NCBI RefSeq assembly: GCF_000308455.1
Contig: NZ_BAFP01000008.1
Coordinates: forward strand, 1 to 35,469
DNA length: 35,469 bases
Reading direction: 5' to 3'
DNA from: Nocardia abscessus NBRC 100374
Lineage (GTDB): Bacteria; Actinomycetota; Actinomycetes; Mycobacteriales; Mycobacteriaceae
Below, piece after piece: positions 8,484 through 15,016 of this stretch. A program made the translations under genes and the position numbers. The notes below the pieces were generated by a model, which saw only the letters and a program-made list of their open reading frames with translations, did no database searches and was not told where the DNA came from. The stretch's first letter is position 1, and each line of letters begins with the position of its first letter.

Positions 8484-8510
8484 TTGTCCACAGCCCGCGA
8501 GTTATCCACA
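8484..8510 (+). promoter_or_regulatory. Two DnaA-box 9-mers upstream of ssd
   Basis: TTGTCCACA (8484-8492) and TTATCCACA (8502-8510) are exact matches to the actinobacterial and E. coli DnaA-box consensus. They have the same orientation and lie 18 bp apart, 53 bp before the ssd start codon. They could let the replication initiator DnaA control the ssd/tad operon. Binding is not proven. Confidence 0.55.
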
Positions 8511-8562
8511 TTCGGCATCCGGCCCCTTCTTTCCCTGTTCGAGTTCAGCGACGCTGACCTGC

Positions 8563-9669
8563 ATGAACCTCGAAGCATCGGAGCCGAGCGGACCCCCGCC
8601 CGCCCTCGTGCTCATCGATGACGATCGGCTGCGCGACGAAGTCCGGCGGATCGCGGCGGCCGCCGAACGGGCACTCGACGAGCGGACCCAACCCGTCGGC
8701 CGACACGCCTGGACGGGCGCCCCGCTGGTGATCCTGGACACCCGTGCGGCGCAGGAGGCGGCCACGGCCGGATATCTGCGCAGGACCGGCGTGGTGCTGG
8801 TAACCGACGGTGAGCCAGATTTGCTCGACTGGCAGGCCGCCGCGTCGGTCGGTGCCGAGCGAGCTATCGCTCTTCCTGGCGCCGCGGTGGGGCTCATCGA
8901 GATGTTTGCTGAGTACGGCGAGCAGCGCGCGGGCGACGGCGTCGTGGTCGCCGTAGCGGGGGCGGGCGGCGGAGCCGGGGCGTCCACCCTCGCCGTCGCG
9001 ATCGCGCTGCGCGCCGCCGCCGAAGGGTTCCGGCGCGAGACCTTGCTGGTCGATGGCGCACCCTTCGCCGGTGGTCTCGACCTGCTGCTCGGCATCGAGA
9101 ACACGCCGGGCCTGCGCTGGCCCGACCTGGTGGTGGAGGACGGGCGCGTGTCCGCGTCTGCGCTGCACGGCGCCCTGCCCGTCGCGGCGCCGGGGCTGGC
9201 GGTGTTGTCCTGCGGGCGCTGCGGTGCGGGGCGGTTGCCACGCGAACTCGGCTCGGCCGGAGTCCGGGCGGTGATCGAAGCGGGCCGTGCCGCAGGCGAT
9301 TTCGTAGTTTGTGACATTTCGGGCGAGCGCGGGCCGCATGCCGACCAGATGCTCGACTCGGCGGATCTCGTGGTGCTGGTGGTTCCGGCGCGCCTGCGAG
9401 CAGTTGCCGCGGCCGAAGCGGTCGCCGCCCACATAGCGCGGCGAAACCCGAACCAGGGCTTGATCGTTCGTGGGCCCGCACCCGGCGGGCTACGCGGAGC
9501 CGAGGTCGCCGAGGTGCTCGACCTTCCGCTGCTCGCCGCCGTCGGCGCTCAGGCCGGCTTGGCGCACCGTCTGGAGCGCGGTGGGATTTCGCTCCGCCGC
9601 GGACCGCTGCGCGATGCCGCCGATGCCGTGCTCGGCGTGCTCAGCGCGGCACCCGGGCAGCGGCGATGA
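8563..9669 (+). CDS. ssd: Septum-site determining protein Ssd (CpaE/MinD-like)
   Basis: This 368-residue protein combines an N-terminal receiver-like region (about residues 12-115) with a MinD/CpaE P-loop domain (about residues 125-340). The deviant Walker A is GAGGGAGAST at residues 133-142; the two Lys residues of KGGxGKT/S are missing, so ATP binding is likely weakened. In M. tuberculosis the ortholog Rv3660c affects septum formation and the dormancy response. CpaE-type proteins also localise tad pilus machinery, which fits its position as first gene of the tad operon, overlapping tadA by 4 bp (ATGA). The ATG at 8563 has only a weak ribosome-binding site. Confidence 0.85.
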   Translation: MNLEASEPSGPPPALVLIDDDRLRDEVRRIAAAAERALDERTQPVGRHAWTGAPLVILDTRAAQEAATAGYLRRTGVVLVTDGEPDLLDWQAAASVGAERAIALPGAAVGLIEMFAEYGEQRAGDGVVVAVAGAGGGAGASTLAVAIALRAAAEGFRRETLLVDGAPFAGGLDLLLGIENTPGLRWPDLVVEDGRVSASALHGALPVAAPGLAVLSCGRCGAGRLPRELGSAGVRAVIEAGRAAGDFVVCDISGERGPHADQMLDSADLVVLVVPARLRAVAAAEAVAAHIARRNPNQGLIVRGPAPGGLRGAEVAEVLDLPLLAAVGAQAGLAHRLERGGISLRRGPLRDAADAVLGVLSAAPGQRR

Positions 9670-10850
9670 GCGCGATACTGACCAGCGAGCTGCTGGACCG
9701 GGTCCGAGAGCGATTGGCCACCGAAACCGGCGATCCGGATCCGGCGCAGGTCGCCGCCGCGATCCGTGCCGAGGCGGGCGGAGTGCTGGGCGACACCGAC
9801 CTGCTGCGGGCTCTGCGGTTGTTACAGACCGAGCTGACCGGCGCGGGCGTACTCGAACCGCTGCTGCACGATCCGCATGTCGCGGACGTCTTGGTCACCG
9901 GTCCGGACGCGGTCTGGATCGACCGCGGGCACGGACTGGAGAAGACTTCCGTCACCTTCTCCGACGAGGCCGCGGTACGGCGGCTGGCGCAGCGCTTGGC
10001 GCTGTCGGCGGGGCGGCGACTCGACGACGCGCAACCATGGGTGGACGGTCGGCTGACCGGAACGGGTGCGGCGTTGGGGGATTCGTTCGGGGTTCGCTTG
10101 CACGCGGTACTCGCGCCGGTCGCGCACGGCGGCACCTGTCTGTCGCTGCGCGTACTCCGTCCGGCCACCCAGGGGCTGGACGCGCTCGCCGCGGCGGGTT
10201 CGGTGCCCGCCGCCGCGAAGCTGCTGCTGGAGCGGATCGTCCGGGCGAAGCTGGCATTCCTCGTGGTCGGCGGCACCGGAGCCGGGAAGACGACGCTGCT
10301 GTCCGGTCTGCTCGCCACGGTGGATCCGTCCGAGCGGATCGTCTGTGTCGAGGATGCGGCCGAACTCGCGCCGCCACATCCCCACGTGGTCCGCCTGGTC
10401 GCCAGGACGGCGAATGTGGAGGGCGTCGGCGAGGTCACGGTGCGCGACCTGGTTCGTCAAGCGCTGCGTATGCGGCCGGACCGGATCGTGGTCGGCGAGG
10501 TCAGGGGCGCCGAGGTGGTCGACCTGCTGACCGCGTTGAACACCGGTCACGACGGCGGGGCGGGCACGGTGCACGCCAACTCGCCGCAAGAGGTTCCGGC
10601 CCGTCTGGAAGCCCTCGCCGCGCTGGGCGGAATGGATCGAGCGGCTCTGCACAGTCAACTCGCCGCCGCGGTGCAGGTCGTCCTGCATGTGCACCGCCGA
10701 TCCGACGGCTCGCGCGGCCTGCGCGAGATCGGTCTCGTGCACCGCACCGATGCGGGTCGCGTGCGGATCACACCGGCTTGGCACGAAACGGGTGCGGCTC
10801 CCGCCGCCGCGGACCTGTCCAGCCTGCTCTCCGAGCGGCTCGACCGATGA
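9666..10850 (+). CDS. tadA: TadA/CpaF-type secretion ATPase
   Basis: This 394-residue hexameric ATPase of the GspE/CpaF family would power assembly of a Flp-type pilus. The N-terminal domain (residues 1-190) contains the DVLVTGPDAVWIDRG and RLALSAGRRLDDAQP segments typical of CpaF. Walker A GGTGAGKTT lies near residues 202-210, the Asp box ERIVCVEDAAEL follows, and Walker B RIVVGEVRG precedes the His box GTVHANS. All catalytic motifs look intact. It overlaps ssd and tadB by ATGA junctions, so the operon is tightly coupled. It corresponds to Rv3659c. Confidence 0.93.
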   Translation: MSAILTSELLDRVRERLATETGDPDPAQVAAAIRAEAGGVLGDTDLLRALRLLQTELTGAGVLEPLLHDPHVADVLVTGPDAVWIDRGHGLEKTSVTFSDEAAVRRLAQRLALSAGRRLDDAQPWVDGRLTGTGAALGDSFGVRLHAVLAPVAHGGTCLSLRVLRPATQGLDALAAAGSVPAAAKLLLERIVRAKLAFLVVGGTGAGKTTLLSGLLATVDPSERIVCVEDAAELAPPHPHVVRLVARTANVEGVGEVTVRDLVRQALRMRPDRIVVGEVRGAEVVDLLTALNTGHDGGAGTVHANSPQEVPARLEALAALGGMDRAALHSQLAAAVQVVLHVHRRSDGSRGLREIGLVHRTDAGRVRITPAWHETGAAPAAADLSSLLSERLDR

Positions 10851-11641
10851 GCGGCGCGGTGTTGTGCATCGCGCTGGCGCTGCTCGTGGTCCCCGCCCCG
10901 CGGTCCCGACGCCGATTCGGTCAGCTGTTCACCGCGCCCGACCGGCCTCGAATGCCGCAGCGGGGAACCATCCTTCGGGCCGGTGCGGTCGCAGGCGTCG
11001 TGCTTGCGCTCGTCGCTTTCGGGACAGGTCCGTTTCTCGCGGTCGGCGTGGTCGCTGGAACGCTTGGGCTGCGAAGCCGCCGGGCGGCGCGGGACCGGCG
11101 CAGGAATGTCGAGCGCGGACACCTGCTCGATGCGTTGGAGGCCGTGATAGCCGAATTGCGCGTGGGAGCCCACCCGAGTGCTGCCGCCGAGGTGGCCGCA
11201 CGTGAGGTGCGGGGCGAATCGGCGCACGCGTTCGCCGTCGGCGCCGCACGCAGCCGGCTCGGCGGCTCGGCGGCGGAGGGCCTGCGCCGCCCGGAATCGC
11301 CTGTGGCTGTCGAACTTTCCCGAGTCGCGGGCGCCTGGCAGGTGGCCGAGCAGCACGGTCTGGCACTGGCCGAATTGCTGTCGGCAGCACGGACGGATCT
11401 CGCAGGACGCATTCGATTCCACGGCCGCACCACCGCCGCGCTGGCCGGTGCACGCGCCACCGCCGCGGTCCTGGCCTGCTTGCCGTTTCTCGGTATAGCG
11501 CTGGGCCAACTGATGGGTGCGTCGCCTATGCACGTTCTCTTCGTCTCGTCCGCGGGGACGGTGTTGCTGCCGCTCGGGGCGGCCCTGGCCTGCGCGGGCT
11601 TGCTGTGGACCGATGCCATTACGCGAAAGGTGCTGATATGA
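10847..11641 (+). CDS. tadB: TadB, tight adherence inner-membrane platform protein
   Basis: This 264-residue protein has a type II secretion F domain (about residues 90-225) with the pattern LLDALEAVIAELRVG, and hydrophobic helices at the N-terminus (residues 4-17 and 43-75) and C-terminus (residues 205-260). With TadC it forms the membrane platform on which TadA acts. The start is the ATG that overlaps the tadA stop; a longer open frame begins far upstream inside tadA. It corresponds to Rv3658c. The next 200 bp before tadC hold no supported gene. Confidence 0.88.
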   Translation: MSGAVLCIALALLVVPAPRSRRRFGQLFTAPDRPRMPQRGTILRAGAVAGVVLALVAFGTGPFLAVGVVAGTLGLRSRRAARDRRRNVERGHLLDALEAVIAELRVGAHPSAAAEVAAREVRGESAHAFAVGAARSRLGGSAAEGLRRPESPVAVELSRVAGAWQVAEQHGLALAELLSAARTDLAGRIRFHGRTTAALAGARATAAVLACLPFLGIALGQLMGASPMHVLFVSSAGTVLLPLGAALACAGLLWTDAITRKVLI

Positions 11642-11842
11642 AATCACTTTCGACGGTCGGCCGAGGTCGGCCGAATATCCGGCAGCCGCGGTCGAGGGCA
11701 TGGCCGGTGGGCGAGGAGTCGCGGCTCGGAGGCCTGCCCGTCCGAGCGGCTGTTGTCGTCGCAGCCGGTGCCGCCGCGCGCGGCCTGGCGACGGTCCGTG
11801 CATGTGGCTCTCGCGCAACAGGATCTGTGAGGAAGGCTGACG

Positions 11843-12469
11843 ATGGCGTTCACCCAGGGGACGGCACTGCCATTGCTGCTGGTGGCGACCGCATTAGTGC
11901 TGCTGCCGGGACGGGTGGCCGTGCGTCGACGGCTGCATGCCCTCCGCGGAACACGCCCCCGCGGACCGGCCGCGTCGTCGCGCCGAAGGAATCAGGCGGC
12001 CGATGCACTGGCTGTCGCCTCGGTTCTCGATCTGCTGGCCGCCTGCCTGCGCGCCGGGCTTCCCATGGCTGCCGCGGCGCGAGCCGTGGCGCCAGAAGCT
12101 CCGGAACCCATCGGCGAAGCTCTGCGCCGGGCGGCGGACTCGCTCGCCTTGGGTGCCGACGCGGCCACGGCCTGGGAACGGGTCGCCCGGGATTCGAACG
12201 CGCGTCCCGGAGCCGAGGAGATCGAGTCTCTGGCCCGGATGGCCCGCCGTTCTGCGCGGTCCGGGTCGTCACTGGCCGCCGCGGTCACCGAGCTGGCCGA
12301 GCAGCGTCGATCGGCGGTCGAAGACTCGGCAGCCGCGAAGGCGGAGCGGGCAGGCGTCTTGATCGGCGGCCCCCTGGGTTTGTGCTTCCTGCCTGCCTTC
12401 GTCTGCCTCGGCATCGTCCCGGTCGTCATCGGCTTGGCGGGCCGAGTACTCGACGGCGGTCTCCTATAG
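11843..12469 (+). CDS. tadC: TadC, tight adherence inner-membrane platform protein
   Basis: This 208-residue type II secretion F domain protein keeps the core pattern DLLAACLRAGLPMAAAARAV and the MARRSARSGSSLAAAVTELA segment, and ends in hydrophobic helices (GVLIGGPLGLCFLPAFVCLG). GAGGAAGG lies 6 nt before the ATG. It is separated from tadB by 201 bp rather than overlapping it, a first sign of loosened operon structure. It corresponds to Rv3657c. Confidence 0.87.
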   Translation: MAFTQGTALPLLLVATALVLLPGRVAVRRRLHALRGTRPRGPAASSRRRNQAADALAVASVLDLLAACLRAGLPMAAAARAVAPEAPEPIGEALRRAADSLALGADAATAWERVARDSNARPGAEEIESLARMARRSARSGSSLAAAVTELAEQRRSAVEDSAAAKAERAGVLIGGPLGLCFLPAFVCLGIVPVVIGLAGRVLDGGLL

Positions 12470-13123
12470 CCGCGCATCACGGTGTGGCTTTGCCACCTAC
12501 GGTGCGGGCTCGACAGCGTGCGCGCGGTGGGCTCGCACCGGTTCGGCGGGCTGCGGCGTACCGGTACGTGCGGGTGCCTCGGTGTGCGCGCAGGCAAAGG
12601 GGGCGACATGCGCTCGTCCCTATGTCTCATCTCCCACGCGAGGGTGGTGGCGGTCGTTTCGTGGTCGGCGGCCTGCAGCGTCACCAGTTCGTCGCCGACC
12701 TTCTGGTGCGTCATCGAGCTGCGGCGGGCGATGCGCCGTCCGGTGGCGGCACCTCGTTGGCCACCGGGCTGGATTCGGTGCGCGGCCGCGTCCATGCTCG
12801 CCGCTGCTGCCGACATACGCCGGGGATGGCGCCGCACGGCTGGTCTATCTACCTACGGTCCGGCAGTCCGGCGGTGTTCGGAGTCTTCGGTGTACCGGTG
12901 ACCGCCCTGCGCGCTGTGCCACCGCCGGCGTTCGGCGGGTGCTACCTCGCGCCTCCGGGTTTTGCTGTCGACGGGCGAGCGGTTCCGGTGGTCTCCGGCC
13001 CCGACCTGGACGTCGGCGGTGCTCAGGTGATTCCGGGACGGCGGTGTCCGGTGCCGCCGCGCACCGCACCGGAAGAAGCGTGCCCGCGCGGATGGGCCGC
13101 ACGGGCCGGAAAGGAGGAATCGG
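12470..13123. other. 654-bp insertion-like spacer between tadC and the pilin gene
   Basis: No intact gene is supported here. One frame stays open from inside tadB to the tadE stop, but its composition is shadow-like. An ATG at 12608 after AAAGGGGG opens a 98-codon frame, yet that stretch is antisense to a P450-like fragment. The spacer therefore appears to be decayed DNA placed between two tad genes. Confidence 0.5.
12622..12714 (-). pseudogene. Relic of a cytochrome P450 (I-helix fragment)
   Basis: On the minus strand this stretch encodes MTHQKVGDELVTL followed by QAADHETTATTLAWEM. That matches the I-helix region of bacterial P450s (DELVTLLAAGHETTATTLAW), including the acid-alcohol ETT proton-relay motif. 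Neither the ExxR motif nor the Cys heme-ligand loop (FxxGxxxCxG) is visible downstream, and the flanking frames are unrelated. It is best read as a decayed P450 gene of about 30 residues of surviving similarity. Confidence 0.55.
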
Positions 13124-13363
13124 GTGCGTATCGAGGGGGTCGCGAGGTCCGTGGGCCGAAGGCTGAGGGCTGTATATATGGGTCTGCGTGCGGGAGTGCT
13201 GCGGGCGGTGGTCGCGGAGGACGGCATGAGCACGGCGGAGTACGCGATCGGCACGATCGCGGCGGCGGCGTTCGGCGCCGTGCTCTACGGCGTGGTGACG
13301 GGCGACAGCATCGTGAACGCGCTGACGAAGATCATCGATCGGGCGCTCAACACATCGGTGTAG
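13124..13363 (+). CDS. flp: Flp-type pilin (DUF4244 family)
   Basis: This 79-residue type IVb pilin precursor has a basic leader ending at Gly34, then MSTAEYAIGTIAAAAFGAVLY. Glu39 sits at position +5 of the mature protein, as the prepilin peptidase consensus G|xxxxE requires, and the hydrophobic helix follows. The start is a GTG at 13124 preceded by a very strong AAAGGAGGA. The mature pilin would be only 45 residues, which is normal for Flp/DUF4244 pilins. It corresponds to Rv3656c. No prepilin peptidase gene is present in the window. Confidence 0.88.
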   Translation: MRIEGVARSVGRRLRAVYMGLRAGVLRAVVAEDGMSTAEYAIGTIAAAAFGAVLYGVVTGDSIVNALTKIIDRALNTSV

Positions 13364-13416
13364 CCGAGGCGCGACGGTGTCATGCCGCGCCGGGACTGGG
13401 CGACGACCGGGGCGCG

Positions 13417-13731
13417 GTGACGGTCGAGGCCGCGCTCGCACTCACCGCGGTCGTCACCGCCGTCGTGCTCTGTCTCGGTGCTCTGCTGGCGGCGTCGACA
13501 CAGGTCCGCTGTGTCGACGCCGCCCGTGAGGCGGCCCGCCTCGCCGCACGGGGCGATCGTGCGAACGCCCTCCCCGCGGCGGAGCGCATCGCCCCACCGT
13601 CGGCCGACATCGCGCTCCGCATCGAGGGCACCCGGGCCATAGCCGTGGTTTCCGCCCGAACACCGCTACTTCCCCTGCTCACCCTCCGCGCGGAAGCGGT
13701 CGCAGCCCTCGAACCCGGGGCTTCAACGTGA
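13417..13731 (+). CDS. tadE: TadE-like pseudopilin
   Basis: This 104-residue protein has the TadE signature at its start (VTVEAALALTAVV, with Glu5 as in pseudopilins), one hydrophobic helix, and the conserved RCVDAAREAARLAARGD that follows it. It corresponds to Rv3655c and probably forms a minor pilin. The start is uncertain. The family usually has a DDRGAVTVEAA segment, and DDRGA is indeed encoded just upstream in the same frame, but no ATG, GTG or TTG precedes it. GTG 13417 is the only in-frame choice short of an unusual codon, and it lacks a ribosome-binding site. An ATG at 13382 lies in another frame and stops after 12 codons. Confidence 0.75.
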   Translation: MTVEAALALTAVVTAVVLCLGALLAASTQVRCVDAAREAARLAARGDRANALPAAERIAPPSADIALRIEGTRAIAVVSARTPLLPLLTLRAEAVAALEPGAST

Positions 13732-13777
13732 AGGCGGCGCTGACGGTCGGGCGGCTGCGAGTGGATGGCCCCCAACC

Positions 13778-14360
13778 GACGCCGCCGGGACGGGATTTCT
13801 TGACGTCAGGGGCGGGTTGTGGGGTGTGACGTGAGAGGCCCAGGCGCCCATACTGAGGCCGGGATCATCGACGGACGCTGCCGGAGCGGGGTCTCCTGGC
13901 GCCGCGACGGATTGTGGGCAGTGACGCGAGAGGCCGGGAGACTGTACCGGCCGAGGCCGAGATCGATGACCGACGCCGCCGGAGCGGGATCTCCCTGCGT
14001 CGGGGGCGAGTCGTGGGGTGTGACGTGAGAGGCCCGGGCGCCCGCACTGAGGCCGGGATCATCGACCGACGCTGCCGGAGCGGGGTCTCCTGGCGTCGCG
14101 ACGGATTGTGGGCAGTGACGCGAGAGGCCGGGAGACCGTACCGAGGCCGAGATCGGCGACCGACGCTGCCGGAACGGGGCATCCTGGCATCAGCGTCAGG
14201 TTGTGGGCGGTGACGTGAGAGGCCCGGGCCACCGCCGTACCGAGGCTGAGATCGGCGACCGACGCTGCCGCAACTGGGCCCCCCGGCGTCAGCGTCGGGT
14301 CGTGCGCAGTGACGTGGGAGGCCCGAGCCATCGCGCTGAGGCCGAGATCGGTGACCGAAG
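13778..14360 (+). repeat. Tandem array of 95-99 bp repeats inside the tad cluster
   Basis: Units begin with GTGACG(T/C)GAGAGGCC at 13826, 13921, 14020, 14115 and 14210, and a partial unit begins at 14309. A degenerate half unit lies at about 13778-13825. Unit lengths are 95, 99, 95, 95 and 99 bp. Each contains a GAGGCCGAGATC-like segment, an ACCGACGCTGCCGGA-like segment and a GGGTTGTGGG-like end. Units 1 and 3 are almost identical, so a dimeric period of about 194 bp has also been duplicated. Because 95 is not a multiple of 3, no single frame reads through the array. Short open frames over it are shadows. Confidence 0.9.
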
Positions 14361-14379
14361 GGTGTGCAGCGGTCGGCGG

Positions 14380-14727
14380 GTGTGCTCTGAGGACGGGTTG
14401 GCGACCGTCTTCGGGTGTCTAGCGCTCGTGGCACTGATCGGGGCGACGCTCCTGATCGCGCAGGTGGGCTTCGTGGTGGTGGCGCGACATCGAGCGCAGG
14501 CAGCCGCGGATCTGGCGGCCCTCGCCGCGGCGGGCGCATTGGTCGAAGGCGTCGATCCCGCATGCGACAAGGCCGAAGAGCTGGCGCGGCGGATGGGCAC
14601 GCGAATCCGCGCGTGCGGCGCAAGGGAGTGGGATGTCACGGTGACTGTGGAAAGGAATGTACCAATAGGTCTGTATGGCGATCGCATCGTTCGGGCGAGC
14701 GCCCGAGCCGGACCGGTTGAAGAGTGA
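14380..14727 (+). CDS. TadE-like secretion-neighbourhood protein
   Basis: The 115-residue product starts with an EDGLATVFGCLALVALIG hydrophobic segment and continues with VVARHRAQAAADLAALAAAGAL, the hallmark of the TadE-like proteins found next to DECH helicases (Rv3654c type, TIGR03816). It is a likely minor pseudopilin or secreted protein of the tad system. GTG at 14380 is preferred because homologs begin a few residues before the EDG; GTG 14362 or ATG 14203 would add residues encoded by the tandem repeats. None has a clear ribosome-binding site. The gene has been pushed about 650 bp from tadE by the repeat array. Confidence 0.7.
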   Translation: MCSEDGLATVFGCLALVALIGATLLIAQVGFVVVARHRAQAAADLAALAAAGALVEGVDPACDKAEELARRMGTRIRACGAREWDVTVTVERNVPIGLYGDRIVRASARAGPVEE

Positions 14728-15016
14728 CAGAGTTCGATACACACTCACCCTTACGTCGCTTCCGGTAGCGGAAATCGGTAATTCTACTGGCGGGTTAAAA
14801 GGGCCTCGTGGAATTCCCTGCCGGAGTCCGGATATCAAAAGCGAATGGATGCGCATGTCCGCAATGGAGGCGGTGGCAATAGTCTAGTTAACATGAATCT
14901 ATTCCTTTTTATTCCGAGGAGGGTGAAGCAGTGCCATTCCACTAGGACGTGTCCCAACGCGGCCGGCATGTTCGCTGGCAAGGTCGACAACCGGTCACGG
15001 GCCAGGCTCCGCGTTG

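Noticed and set aside
12608..12901. 98-codon ORF with AAAGGGGG ribosome-binding site between tadC and the pilin gene
   Set aside because: It is antisense to a recognisable P450 I-helix and is not protein-like; the ribosome-binding site is probably chance.
11605..13731. 708-codon plus-strand frame running from tadB to tadE
   Set aside because: It overlaps tadC in another frame and has shadow-like composition; only its last 104 codons (tadE) are real.
13819..14213. Short ORFs (69 and 99 codons) over the tandem repeats
   Set aside because: They are produced by the repeat units and shift frame at each 95-bp unit; no sign of coding constraint.
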